Shown: one piece after another, positions 1-8,601 of the stretch | How the letters are laid out: every line of letters starts with the position of its first letter | How positions within the stretch are numbered: the stretch's first letter is position 1 | From: QNYQ01 sp964542985 | Lineage (GTDB): Archaea > Thermoproteota > Thermoprotei_A > Sulfolobales > Pyrodictiaceae | Length of the DNA stretch: 64,000 nucleotides | Direction of reading: 5' to 3' | NCBI GenBank assembly: GCA_964542985.1 | Contig: CAZIWH010000002.1 | Span: 11,899-75,898, forward strand | Position numbers and translations under genes: made by a program | The notes under the pieces: generated by a model | Databases searched by the model: none | Told to the model about the DNA's origin: nothing | What the model saw: only the letters and a program-made list of their open reading frames with translations

Positions 1-1
1 G

Positions 2-136
2 ATAGCGAATGCTACGGTGAAGGAGCTGATGCAGGTGGAGGGGATAGGTGAGAAGAGGGCTCGAGAAATCTATGCAGTATTCAACACTAAGTGGATACCA
101 GATATGGAAAAACCCCGAGAAAATGGCCTAAGCTAG
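2..136 (+). CDS. C-terminal fragment of an XPF/ERCC4-like nuclease (helix-hairpin-helix tail)
   Basis: Only the last 44 codons are inside the window. They encode a helix-hairpin-helix repeat with the core VEGIGEKRAREIY, followed by a short charged tail that ends at TAG 134-136. This hairpin is the DNA-binding tail of archaeal XPF-type endonucleases, which cut 3' flaps and branched DNA together with PCNA. The catalytic ERKxxxD part would lie upstream of the window, so the assignment rests on the tail alone. RadA, Hel308 and other HhH proteins carry similar hairpins and cannot be excluded. The stop codon overlaps the stop of the convergent ferredoxin gene by 4 nt. Confidence 0.5.
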   Translation: MANATVKELMQVEGIGEKRAREIYAVFNTKWIPDMEKPRENGLS

Positions 137-387
137 GCAACCTCGTAGTGTATTATGTTAACGGGACAGGCCTCGGCGGCCGAGGCGACACAGTCCTTGA
201 GGTCCTCGGGGACCTCGCCCTCGGCGGGGTTGCTGGGATCGATCCTCCACTTGGGGACTATCTGGCTCTTCCCGTCCTCTTCGCTCATCTCGAACACGTC
301 GGGGCAGAGGCTGACACATATCATGTCAGCAATGCATTGCTCGCGGTCTATGCGTACACGTATCTTCCCGGCCAACGGTTTCACCAA
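133..387 (-). CDS. 4Fe-4S ferredoxin with Asp as a cluster ligand
   Basis: A small soluble electron carrier of 84 aa. The N-terminal motif is C18-x2-D21-x2-C24-x3-C28-P and the distal ligand is C74-P. This is the arrangement of Pyrococcus furiosus ferredoxin, where Asp replaces the second cluster cysteine and lowers the lability of one iron. C28 and C66 correspond to the pair that forms a structural disulfide in that protein, leaving C18, D21, C24 and C74 as ligands. Cysteines and length are read directly; ligand roles come from the family. It follows the DUF429 gene after 26 nt on the same strand and is probably cotranscribed with it. Confidence 0.88.
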   Translation of the reverse strand: MVKPLAGKIRVRIDREQCIADMICVSLCPDVFEMSEEDGKSQIVPKWRIDPSNPAEGEVPEDLKDCVASAAEACPVNIIHYEVA

Positions 388-413
388 GCCCTAGGCCTCC
401 ATGTATGGGTGTT

Positions 414-983
414 TTAGGCTTTCTTTCTCTGCCTACAGAGCCCTGGCTGCGGGAGAAGCAGGAAGGTGTCAGGGCCTAGGCTGATGGCGTAGCCCTCCAT
501 GAGTCCGGCGCCCACCGCGGCGGCGAGGAGGGCATCTACTTCATCCTTCCCGGCCCCTGGTGGAGCCTCTATGTTGAGCAGCTTGAGAAGCTCGGCGGCG
601 CCGCAGCCGCTTACGCGTAACGCGCTGCGTGGATGAGTCTCAGCCACCTCTGCCACAACGTCAAGGAGCTGTCGGAGCCTAACTCCTCTTCGGAGAAGAG
701 CCTGCATGGAGGGAAGCGTGAGCGGTAGCAGTCGGGCGCCGAGACGCATGGCAGCTAGCTCGGCTAAGCGGAAGCCGCGTCCTCTCGGAGGAGGAGTCAC
801 GGGGGCGTCGATGACTACGAGGCTTGGTGCGTGAGAGAGTATAAGCGATGCTATATCGTCAACACTTCCATGGACCGTGGTCAGCTCCACTAGCTCATGG
901 CGCCCCCTCTGCGCTGTGAGCACGGCTACACCGGTTCTACGCCTCGGCGACGCAGAGAGGTCTACGCCGGCTACCTTGGGCAA
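414..983 (-). CDS. DUF429-family predicted nuclease (RNase H-like fold)
   Basis: 189 aa. The N-terminus carries GVDLS with D8, and a second acidic site IDAP with D59, followed by a basic Pro-rich stretch and a C-terminal KDEVDALLAA segment with D147, E148 and D150. Spaced acidic residues on an RNase H-like fold are typical of DUF429, a family proposed to be nucleases but without a settled substrate. Its start overlaps the end of the upstream DHH gene by 13 nt, so the two are translationally linked. The family call is by motif; activity is inference. Confidence 0.65.
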   Translation of the reverse strand: MPKVAGVDLSASPRRRTGVAVLTAQRGRHELVELTTVHGSVDDIASLILSHAPSLVVIDAPVTPPPRGRGFRLAELAAMRLGARLLPLTLPSMQALLRRGVRLRQLLDVVAEVAETHPRSALRVSGCGAAELLKLLNIEAPPGAGKDEVDALLAAAVGAGLMEGYAISLGPDTFLLLPQPGLCRQRKKA

Positions 984-1960
984 CCCCCTAGCTCCCTCAA
1001 CGCCTTCTCAAGGCGGCGGGCGGCGTAGAGAAGGCGGGCCTTGGGGTAAATCAGTGAGAGTAGCCGGTAGTGGAGCGGCAGCCTCAGTGGCGCCCCAGCA
1101 GCCCTGGGGTGGCCCCCGCCTCCGAGCCGGTAGGCTATCTCCCTGACGTTGACTTCGCGGGAGCGTAGGCTCATCCCATGACTCTTTCTCCTAACAATTA
1201 CTGCCACGTCTGCATTCATCCTGTAGAGCAGGGCATTGCCAAGTATACTCGCGTTCGGCGGGCCAGGCTTCTTCAACGTGAACACTATTCTGCAGCCATT
1301 GTACTCCCTAACTATGGTGTTCTTGATGGCGTAGCTGAAGCCCGTGAACTCTAGCCGAAGGTACTCGTTCAGAGCCTCGTCGAGGTCGGGCCACCATAGG
1401 CTTCCCTCCCAGAAGCCGCGTATCATATTTCTCTTCCACTCGTCGCCCTTCGCGCCACGGTAGCGGTCCACGACACGGTATAGGCGGGGAGCCAATGGGT
1501 CATCCCAGCGCCAGAGGTCAGCAGCGCAGGTGGCGCTCACGAGCCTCTCTATGAACTCGTCGGACTCAGCGTCGAGAACCTTCGGAGCATATCTGGCTAC
1601 GACACCCGCTGCGCACGTGCTCACGTCAATGAATACCTTCACGCCTGCATCCTCAAGGCCGCGTATCCACTCAAGGCTCCACCGGTGATGGTCATACCAT
1701 TCAACCCTAACTCCCCGGGAGGTGAGTCGTTTAACAGCGCGCAGAACATCGTCAAACGTGTCAGCGTTAGGCCCCAGATCCATAATGGCTATTCTCTGCG
1801 CATCTGGCGGATCAGACAGAACCTTGTGGAGCTTGTAGGGCTCAGTCATAGTGACTGTAGCCTCTACGTCGGGCTCAAGCCCAGCGAGCCTCAAATAGAT
1901 AGCAGCAGAGGCGATACCGTCAAGATCAGTATGTGTCACTATAGCCGCCTTAGCCGCCAT
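971..1960 (-). CDS. DHH/DHHA1-family phosphoesterase
   Basis: About 329 aa, predicted Mn-dependent phosphoesterase acting on nucleotides or short oligonucleotides. Visible motifs from the chosen start are THTDLDG (H10, D12, D14), MDLG with D61, the eponymous DHH at 90-92, and GGGGH near 280 from the DHHA1 domain. The ORF can be extended 10 codons to 1990, but a TATA-like element at about 1993-2002 would place transcription start near 1970, so the ATG at 1960 (MAAKAAI) is preferred. First gene of the minus-strand group DHH - DUF429 - ferredoxin. Substrate unknown: NrnA-like or RecJ-like roles both fit. Confidence 0.8.
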   Translation of the reverse strand: MAAKAAIVTHTDLDGIASAAIYLRLAGLEPDVEATVTMTEPYKLHKVLSDPPDAQRIAIMDLGPNADTFDDVLRAVKRLTSRGVRVEWYDHHRWSLEWIRGLEDAGVKVFIDVSTCAAGVVARYAPKVLDAESDEFIERLVSATCAADLWRWDDPLAPRLYRVVDRYRGAKGDEWKRNMIRGFWEGSLWWPDLDEALNEYLRLEFTGFSYAIKNTIVREYNGCRIVFTLKKPGPPNASILGNALLYRMNADVAVIVRRKSHGMSLRSREVNVREIAYRLGGGGHPRAAGAPLRLPLHYRLLSLIYPKARLLYAARRLEKALRELGGCPR

Positions 1961-1991
1961 AAACGTCCCTGCCAGGTGACTCTTCCACACG

Positions 1992-2002
1992 GGTTAAATA
2001 AG
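1992..2002 (-). promoter_or_regulatory. TATA-like promoter of the DHH operon
   Basis: On the minus strand the sequence reads CTTATTTAACC. Its centre is about 38 nt upstream of the ATG at 1960, giving a predicted short leader. Position and composition only; no transcription data. Confidence 0.5.
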
Positions 2003-2251
2003 CGCGGCGGCTCGGCGACGCCGACCCCGCTCACCGCGCCCCCAGCCATATGGGTGATAGCGTCCCTACGGGGGCGCTGCGCGCCGGAGTATGTCCTCAC
2101 AGCCACCGCGCCAGAGGCTCCCTTGGTGCCCGCCTCCTTTTCAGCGCCTCGGGCTTCTCAGCCTACACCCCGGAGGCCCCCTTAGGGGGCTGGGGCTCAG
2201 GTTCGGACCTCAGCCCCTCTGCTGGGGCGCCTCGGGTCCCCGAGATGCTAG
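2003..2251. other. GC-rich divergent spacer with hairpins
   Basis: A 249-nt spacer between the divergent DHH and AGOG genes. No protein with recognisable features is seen. It holds two strong dyads: a CCCCCT-TAGGGGG hairpin at about 2178-2191, and just downstream GGGGCTCAGG paired with CCTCAGCCCC across a 6-nt loop (about 2190-2220, one mismatch). The latter lies just upstream of the AGOG start. It may be a structured leader or an unrecognised small RNA. No clear TATA box for AGOG was found. Confidence 0.35.
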
Positions 2252-3142
2252 GTGTGGAGCGTGGAGCGGTTGACGGCTGAGGCCAGCCGTGTTGTATGGG
2301 AACGTGTCCATGAGGTCGGGCGAGTGTTGGCGAGAGTACCTCGGGATGCTATCGTCTTTGTAGAGACTAGTGATCCACAGTACGCGGCTGTTGGCCATCT
2401 CTATAGGAGACATGGCCTACAAGCGGTGGCTCTCGTGGTCGCCAACGCTTTGGTAAGCTACCGGCTCAGCCTGCCGGGCGAGAAGTATTGGCAGGAGTTC
2501 GCAGACTTCTTCGCCTCCACTGAGACGCCGACAACGGTGGAGATGCTTGTCGCCGAGATAAGGCGCTTCCTCTACAGCAGCAGGGGTAACCGCCTGGTGA
2601 GGGAGCAGAAGCTTGCCAGGCTTAGGAAGGCGGCGCCGGTACTAGAGAGGCTCCTAGAGAGCCCTGAGGAATACACGGACCTCCGACTCCTTGTCCGTAG
2701 TCTAGCCTCAGTATTGAGGGCCCGTGGCGAGGAGAAGACGATAGTGTTTGCGGCAAAGATGGCCCGCTACTTATATATGCACGCCGGTCTGGAGACGCGG
2801 GGTGGCGAAGAGATACCTGTACCCATAGACAGGAGGATGGCGTTGCTGACATCCTCAAGTGGCATGGTGGCCGCGAGGGTGCAGGCGATAATGAGCAGAC
2901 TCCGCGGCGACGCCCTAAGAGCCTGGATGACCGTGGCGAGAGAGTCGGGGATACCATCGATAAGCCTTGATGCCCTTGTCTGGCTCCCAGCCCAGGGCGT
3001 GGAGAAGCACATACGCCGCGGCATAGAGGTGGCGCGCGACGAGTATGCCAGGAAACTAGTATCCTACACGGGCGGCATGGTGAAATGGGGGCTCGCGAGG
3101 AGCGTCGCAGAGCAGCTCCTCTACCAGGAGCCCCTAGAATAG
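2252..3142 (+). CDS. N-glycosylase/DNA lyase, archaeal 8-oxoguanine glycosylase (AGOG)
   Basis: 296 aa. AGOG removes 8-oxoguanine from DNA and cleaves the strand by beta-elimination in base excision repair. The segment EEKTIVFAAKM around residues 160-170 matches the AGOG helix that carries the catalytic lysine; K162 is the best candidate, with D193 (PVPIDRR) as the conserved aspartate 31 residues later, close to the K140/D172 spacing of the Pyrobaculum enzyme. The start is GTG 2252; TTG 2270 with a GGAG upstream is a plausible alternative. The 3' end overlaps the convergent M28-like gene by 9 nt. Motif-based; the family is confidently recognised. Confidence 0.8.
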   Translation: MWSVERLTAEASRVVWERVHEVGRVLARVPRDAIVFVETSDPQYAAVGHLYRRHGLQAVALVVANALVSYRLSLPGEKYWQEFADFFASTETPTTVEMLVAEIRRFLYSSRGNRLVREQKLARLRKAAPVLERLLESPEEYTDLRLLVRSLASVLRARGEEKTIVFAAKMARYLYMHAGLETRGGEEIPVPIDRRMALLTSSSGMVAARVQAIMSRLRGDALRAWMTVARESGIPSISLDALVWLPAQGVEKHIRRGIEVARDEYARKLVSYTGGMVKWGLARSVAEQLLYQEPLE

Positions 3143-4519
3143 CTCCTCGTACATTTTGTCCAGCAGGTTGGCTACCTCAAAGTCCAGCAGCCGGGCGGCC
3201 TCACCGCCAGTGGCGCCGCGGAGGGCAATAACCCTCCACCAGGCGTACAGTCCTCCGTCTCCTGCAGCGGAGTAGAGCCTGCACGACGGGGCCACGCAGC
3301 TCCGCCCGAAGCGCAGCCCCCAGGGCCCCCAGGAGCCCACATGCGTGCAGAGCGCCGCCTCCGCGCGCGCAGCAGCCTCAAGGCCAGCGCCGCCGCGCAG
3401 CACAGCACGGTAGAGTCTGTAGAGCGCGCGGGCTGTGAAGGCGGCAAACCGCTCCGAGGCCACACCGGAGGCCCTCGCAGCGAGAACTCTGACAACTAAG
3501 CTGCCGCCTCCGCCAGTCTCTCTGGGCCGTGGAGGAGGAGTGTCGGTCTCCTCCACCCGGAGAGGTTGCGGCACCGAGCCGAGATAGAGCCATGGTCTCT
3601 CCATGGAGGCGGGTGGGGCAGCACCTTCGCCTCCACTATGCCTATAGCCCAGGATCTCCGCCACGAGAAGCGAACCCCATGCACCGCTCCATGGAGGCTC
3701 AACTGCAACCACGGCGAGAGGCTCAGCACGGAGCAATTCGAGGACCTCGGAGAGCACCGAGAAACTCCACATTCTCCAGCCGCATCCCCAGGGAGAACCC
3801 CCCTCGCTGAACCCGAGGCTAGCAAACCCGCCGCCCCGGACGGCGGCGAGAGCCAAGGCAGCAGCCACTCCCCCGAGCAACCCTCGGCGACCTGGAAGAT
3901 AGTCGTGGTGAGCAACGAACAGCAGTGTATCCCCGCCCCACTCACCGGCGTAGATCAGCCGGGCGTGAGAAGCACCCCCGGGGCTGCACTCGATTCTCAC
4001 AACGCTCCCTGCCAGCTCCCCAGCCCTCACGCCTTCGAGAACCACGGCGGGAGGCGCATCATCCGCCACGAGACCTCTGACCGGGGGGCAGGGCTCAACA
4101 AGCCCGGCAGCCCTGCAAGCTGTGAGAAAGACGACGCCAACAGCCCCGGCCTCGACTGCGGAGATGTAGACGGAAAGGAGGTCTTCAAGGCTTCGAGGCG
4201 CCTCAACAACTAGCACCGCACCTGGCCTAGGCCATGCCAGGGCCGGCGCCTCCACGCCTCCCTTGCAGCCGGCCACGCAGAAGCCCTCAAGCTCGCCCAG
4301 AAGCGGGTGGAGGAGCCTGCAGTACCCCCAGCTCTCGCCGCGCACCCGTACCCATGTAGCGCCTGTGCCACCCAGCAGCCTCTCGGCCTCCTCCATCACG
4401 GTCTCGGCCAGACGGTGCTCGGCGTGTGAGCCCGGCGGCGCAGCGGCGGGAGCACGGGAGAGGAGCCTACCAAGAATCTCCCGGTAGAGTGAGGCGTAGT
4501 GGGCCAAGACCTGCGCCAC
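3134..4519 (-). CDS. Divergent M28-like peptidase with PA-type insert
   Basis: 461 aa, GTG start. Residues of about 90-175 look like a protease-associated (PA) domain, with strands around VLVVEA and GVVFLTA. Further on, LLFVAHHDYLPG followed by a Gly/Ala-rich helix resembles the metal-binding HxD of family M28 aminopeptidases, and FSEGGSPWGCGW sits where M28 enzymes have the catalytic EE and following Gly-Ser. The second bridging Asp and the later ligands are not obvious, so it may be inactive or very divergent. No signal peptide is seen. It lies 34 nt downstream of aIF5B on the same strand. Function is inference. Confidence 0.45.
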   Translation of the reverse strand: MAQVLAHYASLYREILGRLLSRAPAAAPPGSHAEHRLAETVMEEAERLLGGTGATWVRVRGESWGYCRLLHPLLGELEGFCVAGCKGGVEAPALAWPRPGAVLVVEAPRSLEDLLSVYISAVEAGAVGVVFLTACRAAGLVEPCPPVRGLVADDAPPAVVLEGVRAGELAGSVVRIECSPGGASHARLIYAGEWGGDTLLFVAHHDYLPGRRGLLGGVAAALALAAVRGGGFASLGFSEGGSPWGCGWRMWSFSVLSEVLELLRAEPLAVVAVEPPWSGAWGSLLVAEILGYRHSGGEGAAPPASMERPWLYLGSVPQPLRVEETDTPPPRPRETGGGGSLVVRVLAARASGVASERFAAFTARALYRLYRAVLRGGAGLEAAARAEAALCTHVGSWGPWGLRFGRSCVAPSCRLYSAAGDGGLYAWWRVIALRGATGGEAARLLDFEVANLLDKMYEELF

Positions 4520-4553
4520 CAGGCCGCTCCCAGGGCATGGAGGAAGAGAGGTG

Positions 4554-6365
4554 TTAGAGTGTGAGGGCGTAGGTAGGCTGCTGCCTCCTCTTTATCTTGA
4601 TAATCTCCTTTAATACCATCTTCTCATCGTCACTGAGCTCGCTCTTATACTTGGTCAGCCAGAGTATGGCGTGCCTCTCCGGTATGTCCGTGTAGAGCAC
4701 GTCTCCCTCGTCTATGTGGCGACCGACCATGATATGGCCTTTTATCGAGATGGCTACAGCCATACCTGCTCTGGCTTCCTGCACGGTCTTACCCTTGTCC
4801 TGGATCTGGTGTATTGTTCCAATTCTCTTGCCGTCCTCCCTCATCAATGGGTAGCCGGGCTTAATTACGCCACCGAGAATCTCTACGCCTACTATAGCGG
4901 GCTTGGCACGGCGGAACACGTATCCGGGAATTATGCGTATCTTGCCAGGCTTGATTAGCTGTTCGAGCTCCTTCCTCTTCTCCTCCTCCTTGATGCGGCG
5001 CAGCCACTCTTCGAAGTCCTCGAGCAGTCTGTATATCACGTTGTGTCTGAATATCTCGATACCGTGCTTCTTTGCCTCCTCCTCGGCCTCGGGGAGTACG
5101 CGAACGTTGAAAGCAAGCACTACACCATAGTACTTGTTTATCTCCTTGCTGGCTGCGGCCTCTATGATATCCCTCTTAGCAACGTTGCCCACGTCTGCGT
5201 ATCGTATCGGGATACCCTTCCTGCGCAGCGCTTCCACGAGGGCCTCCAGGCTGCCAAGCGTATCAGCTTTAGCGACGACACCCTCCTTGTCGGTGTGTAT
5301 CCTTAGAGCCTCTATCTCCCTTCTAACCTGCTCAGCTAGCCTCTTAGCTTCCTCCATGTTCCTCGCTACGAGTAGCGGTGCGCCTGCAACAGCCTCCTCT
5401 ATCCCAGGCGCGACTATCCTTACACCAGCAGCCGCGTAGACCTCGTCCACCGGCTCAAGCTCCCTCTTGGCTACACGTATCTCTTGGAGAGGCTTCGGCA
5501 TGAGAAGCGCGCGCACCTTAGTTATCACGGGGCCGTTAAGTCCACCTGTAACTATAATGTCGCCCTTCCTCAGCACGCCATCGTATATTATTGTGTCGGC
5601 TGCGGTACCTACACCAGGCTGCTCACGTAGCTCGAGGATAACACCCCTAGCTGGGCCCTCGGCGAAGCGGAGCCTCTTCTGAAGGTAGCGCTGAGCGAGG
5701 CCAGCTAGCACGGCCAGCAGCTCGGCGATGCCCTCACCGGTCTTAGCCGAGACTGGCACAACGGTAACGGTCCGCGTGAAGTCCTTAACCCTGTCGAATC
5801 TCTCCGCCTGGAACCCCGTCTCGTAGAGCTTCGCTATGACGTTGTCCCAGAGTCTTCTCTCCAGCTCCTCCTGTACACGGCGGCTCTGCTTTCGGAACGA
5901 TATTATGAAGGGCGTGTCGGGGTGCGGCTTCCAGCCGGGTATCTTGTCTATCTTGTTAGCGGCTACTATGAAGGGGACCTTCCTTTGCTTCAATATCTCT
6001 ATGGACTCGTAGGTCTGGGGCTGAAAGCCCTCATTGATATCAACGACTAGTATAGCGAAGTCTGCTACGCTGCCCCCGCGTCTACGGAGATTCGCGAAGA
6101 GTTCGTGCCCTGGCGTGTCTATGAACAGCAGCCCCGGTATTATGAGTTTGAAAGGTATAATCTTTTTCAGCGGCTCGGCAAGCTTCTCTATAACGCTGGC
6201 AGGAACTACGCTGGCACCCACATGCTGGGTTATGAGGCCGGGCTCCTTGGCAGCGACTACTGTGCCACGGATCTTGTCCAGCAGCGTAGTCTTACCATGG
6301 TCCACGTGGCCCAGGACGACTACTATCGGCTGTCTAAGCCTCTTACCGCTATCCCGCTGCGCCAT
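4554..6365 (-). CDS. infB: Translation initiation factor aIF5B (IF2 homologue)
   Basis: 603 aa GTPase that promotes ribosomal subunit joining and initiator tRNA positioning. From the chosen start, G1 is GHVDHGKT (19-26), G3 DTPGHE (83-88) and G4 NKID (137-140); later domains follow the usual archaeal aIF5B length of about 600 aa. The ORF can be extended to 6422, but a TATA element at 6434-6445 predicts transcription beginning near 6412, which excludes those upstream ATGs. The ATG at 6365 is preceded by GGTGG at good spacing. It is divergent from rps6e, a common archaeal neighbourhood of initiation-factor genes. Confidence 0.95.
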   Translation of the reverse strand: MAQRDSGKRLRQPIVVVLGHVDHGKTTLLDKIRGTVVAAKEPGLITQHVGASVVPASVIEKLAEPLKKIIPFKLIIPGLLFIDTPGHELFANLRRRGGSVADFAILVVDINEGFQPQTYESIEILKQRKVPFIVAANKIDKIPGWKPHPDTPFIISFRKQSRRVQEELERRLWDNVIAKLYETGFQAERFDRVKDFTRTVTVVPVSAKTGEGIAELLAVLAGLAQRYLQKRLRFAEGPARGVILELREQPGVGTAADTIIYDGVLRKGDIIVTGGLNGPVITKVRALLMPKPLQEIRVAKRELEPVDEVYAAAGVRIVAPGIEEAVAGAPLLVARNMEEAKRLAEQVRREIEALRIHTDKEGVVAKADTLGSLEALVEALRRKGIPIRYADVGNVAKRDIIEAAASKEINKYYGVVLAFNVRVLPEAEEEAKKHGIEIFRHNVIYRLLEDFEEWLRRIKEEEKRKELEQLIKPGKIRIIPGYVFRRAKPAIVGVEILGGVIKPGYPLMREDGKRIGTIHQIQDKGKTVQEARAGMAVAISIKGHIMVGRHIDEGDVLYTDIPERHAILWLTKYKSELSDDEKMVLKEIIKIKRRQQPTYALTL

Positions 6366-6433
6366 AGCGGCCACCCGCTCAGAGCCTTGACCCCCTGCAC
6401 CCCTAATAACCAGGGGCATCATGCACCCGCTGT

Positions 6434-6445
6434 TCTTAAAGCCGG
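6434..6445 (-). promoter_or_regulatory. TATA promoter of aIF5B
   Basis: The minus strand reads GGCTTTAAGAAC. Archaeal spacing predicts a transcript start near 6412, giving a leader of about 47 nt to the ATG at 6365. This element decides the start codon of infB. Confidence 0.55.
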
Positions 6446-6539
6446 GAACCCCGAGGCCCCGCCCCCTACTGGCCCCTGTGCGGGCGATGCTGGGCCCCTA
6501 AAGCGGGCCCGGGGATGAACCAGCGGAGGTGTAGGCAAG

Positions 6540-7199
6540 GTGCCCGAGTTCAAGATAGTGATATCGGATCCGGAGGCTAAGGCGGACAGCCCCGTACTCA
6601 AGGTGAAGGTCAAGGGGAGCGACGAAATAGAGTACGGTGAGGAGGAGAAGAGTCAGCGCAAGCTTCCCACCTGCAAGGCCAACCCAAAGCTCATAGAGAA
6701 GCTGGGCGCAGTGCATGGCATAATAACAGTGAGGATAAGGAAGGAGGAGAAGAAGATCAAGCACACCTGCCATGTCATTGCCGACGAGAACGTGCCCGAG
6801 GATGAGGTCCACGTGAGCCTCGAGTGGCTCGGCGAGGCCGCAGGCGTGGAGGAAGCTGAAGGCGAGGTCTTCCGCGCAAAGGCCTGGCAGATAGCCCTCA
6901 GTGATCCTGCAGCCAGCCGGCTCATAGGCCTAAAGATAGGTGACACCTTTGACGGCGCCCTCGTCGGGCTCCCCGGCTACAGGCTCAAGATAAGGGGTGG
7001 GAGCGACAACAGCGGCTTCCCGATGATACCCTCAATACCGGGCCCTGTGAAGAAGAAGGCGCTGCTCTCTGGGCCGCCAGGCTTCCATCCTAGGGAGAAG
7101 GGTGAGCGCCGTAGGAAGACTGTGAGGGGCAACACGATAAGCCACGACATAGTCCAGATAAACACAGTAATAGTCTATCCTAGGGAGTCTAGGAAGTAG
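6540..7199 (+). CDS. rps6e: Ribosomal protein S6e
   Basis: 219 aa small-subunit protein. The N-terminal KIVISDPEAK and the central IGDTFDGALVGLPGYRLKIRGG, GSDNSGFPM and RRRKTVRGN segments are the signature of archaeal and eukaryotic S6e. It starts with GTG and has GGAGGTG about 10 nt upstream. It runs between the divergent aIF5B and the aIF2-gamma gene, the classical archaeal translation-factor cluster. The region between the conserved N-terminal strand and the GDTFDG block is longer than in typical archaeal S6e (about 125 aa), an acidic and basic insert at about residues 30-125 that could have been gained in this lineage. Confidence 0.92.
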   Translation: MPEFKIVISDPEAKADSPVLKVKVKGSDEIEYGEEEKSQRKLPTCKANPKLIEKLGAVHGIITVRIRKEEKKIKHTCHVIADENVPEDEVHVSLEWLGEAAGVEEAEGEVFRAKAWQIALSDPAASRLIGLKIGDTFDGALVGLPGYRLKIRGGSDNSGFPMIPSIPGPVKKKALLSGPPGFHPREKGERRRKTVRGNTISHDIVQINTVIVYPRESRK

Positions 7200-7335
7200 C
7201 GCCGCATGTCTACTTCCCTCTTACTCGGCCTCCTTCTTCGTCCTAGGCGCGGCTTGTTTTCAGCCAATATGCACCTCCTCCCGGAGCCGTTTTAGCTGGG
7301 TAATCCCGCAGTAGCGTCGGAAGAGGGGAGAAACT

Positions 7336-8601
7336 GTGGCGAGGTTAGACATGGACGAGATTGAGGAGCAGAGGAGGCGCCAGCCCGAGGTTAACATCGG
7401 TACAGCGGGTCATGTTGACCATGGTAAGACTACGCTGGTTCAAGCGTTGACGGGCGTCTGGACGGCAAAGCATAGCGAGGAGCTAAAGAGAGGCATGACG
7501 ATAAAGCTCGGATACGCCGAGGGTGAGATATGGTACTGCGAGGGTGCAGAGGAGCCCGAGGCCTACCAGCCATTCCCGGAGAAGTGTCCGCCGGGCACGG
7601 TGCCGAAGCTTCTACGCAAGGTATCCTACGTGGATGCACCCGGCCACGAGATACTTATGGCAACCATGCTCTCCGGCGCGGCACTCATGGACGGTGCTCT
7701 CCTGGTCATAGCTGCGAACGAGAGGTGCCCCCAGCCACAGACCTATGAGCACCTAATGGCCCTCGGCATAGTAGGTGTTGACAAGATAGTCCTTGTGCAG
7801 AACAAGGTCGATGTGGTTACTCCCGAGAGAGCCCGGGAAAGCTACAGAGAGATAAAAGAGTTCGTCAAGGGCACCTTCGCCGAGAAGGCCCCAGTGATAC
7901 CCGTCAGCGCGCTGCATAAGGTAAACATAGACGCCCTGCTCATGGCGATGGAGTACTTGATACCGACCCCGAAGAGAGATCCCTCGAAGCCGCCATTGAT
8001 GTACGTTGCTAGGAGCTTCGACGTAAACAAGCCCGGCACGCCCGTTGAGGAGTTGAGAGGTGGAGTGATTGGAGGTGCGCTGATACAGGGGAGACTGCGC
8101 GTCGGCGATGAGATAGAGATAGTGCCCGGCGTGCGCGTAGAGAAGAGGGGCAGGGTAAGCTACGAGCCCCTGGTAACTGAGGTCACTAGCCTAAGGTTCG
8201 GCAACCTTGAGGTCGAGGAGGCCAGACCCGGTGGCCTAGTGGCTGTGGGAACGAAGCTCGACCCAGCGATAGCCAAGGCGGATAACCTCGTTGGCAATGT
8301 GGTCGGCAAGCCTGGGCACTTACCCCCCGTGAGGAACACTCTGACCATAGAATACCATATGCTTGAGCGCGTGGTCGGCGCCAGGGAATTCGTCAAGGTG
8401 CCGCCGCTCCGCCGCCGCGAGATAGTGATGCTAACCGTAGGTACAGCCATAACCCTCGGAATAGTGACGAACCTTACCAAGGACACCATTGAGGTTGCCC
8501 TAAGGAGGCCGGTGGCGGCCTGGGAGGGCGACAGGGTGGCGATATCGAGGCAGATTGTCGGACGCTGGAGGCTGGTCGGATGGGGTATAGTGAAAGGATA
8601 A
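7336..8601 (+). CDS. eif2g: Translation initiation factor aIF2, gamma subunit
   Basis: 421 aa GTPase core of heterotrimeric aIF2, which carries Met-tRNAi to the small subunit. G1 is GHVDHGKT (25-32), G3 DAPGHE (100-105), G4 NKVD (156-159). The zinc-knuckle region shows only two cysteines (C68, C84) instead of four, a reduction also seen in other crenarchaea. Later segments LRGGVIGGALIQGRL and the C-terminal beta barrels match the family. GTG start at 7336 with GAGGGGAG 4-5 nt upstream. The 3' end overlaps the PIN gene by 22 nt. Confidence 0.96.
   Translation: MARLDMDEIEEQRRRQPEVNIGTAGHVDHGKTTLVQALTGVWTAKHSEELKRGMTIKLGYAEGEIWYCEGAEEPEAYQPFPEKCPPGTVPKLLRKVSYVDAPGHEILMATMLSGAALMDGALLVIAANERCPQPQTYEHLMALGIVGVDKIVLVQNKVDVVTPERARESYREIKEFVKGTFAEKAPVIPVSALHKVNIDALLMAMEYLIPTPKRDPSKPPLMYVARSFDVNKPGTPVEELRGGVIGGALIQGRLRVGDEIEIVPGVRVEKRGRVSYEPLVTEVTSLRFGNLEVEEARPGGLVAVGTKLDPAIAKADNLVGNVVGKPGHLPPVRNTLTIEYHMLERVVGAREFVKVPPLRRREIVMLTVGTAITLGIVTNLTKDTIEVALRRPVAAWEGDRVAISRQIVGRWRLVGWGIVKG

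Noticed and set aside
3566..4213. Plus-strand frame of 215 codons opposite the M28-like gene
   Set aside because: Low-complexity product and clear shadow of the minus-strand coding frame.
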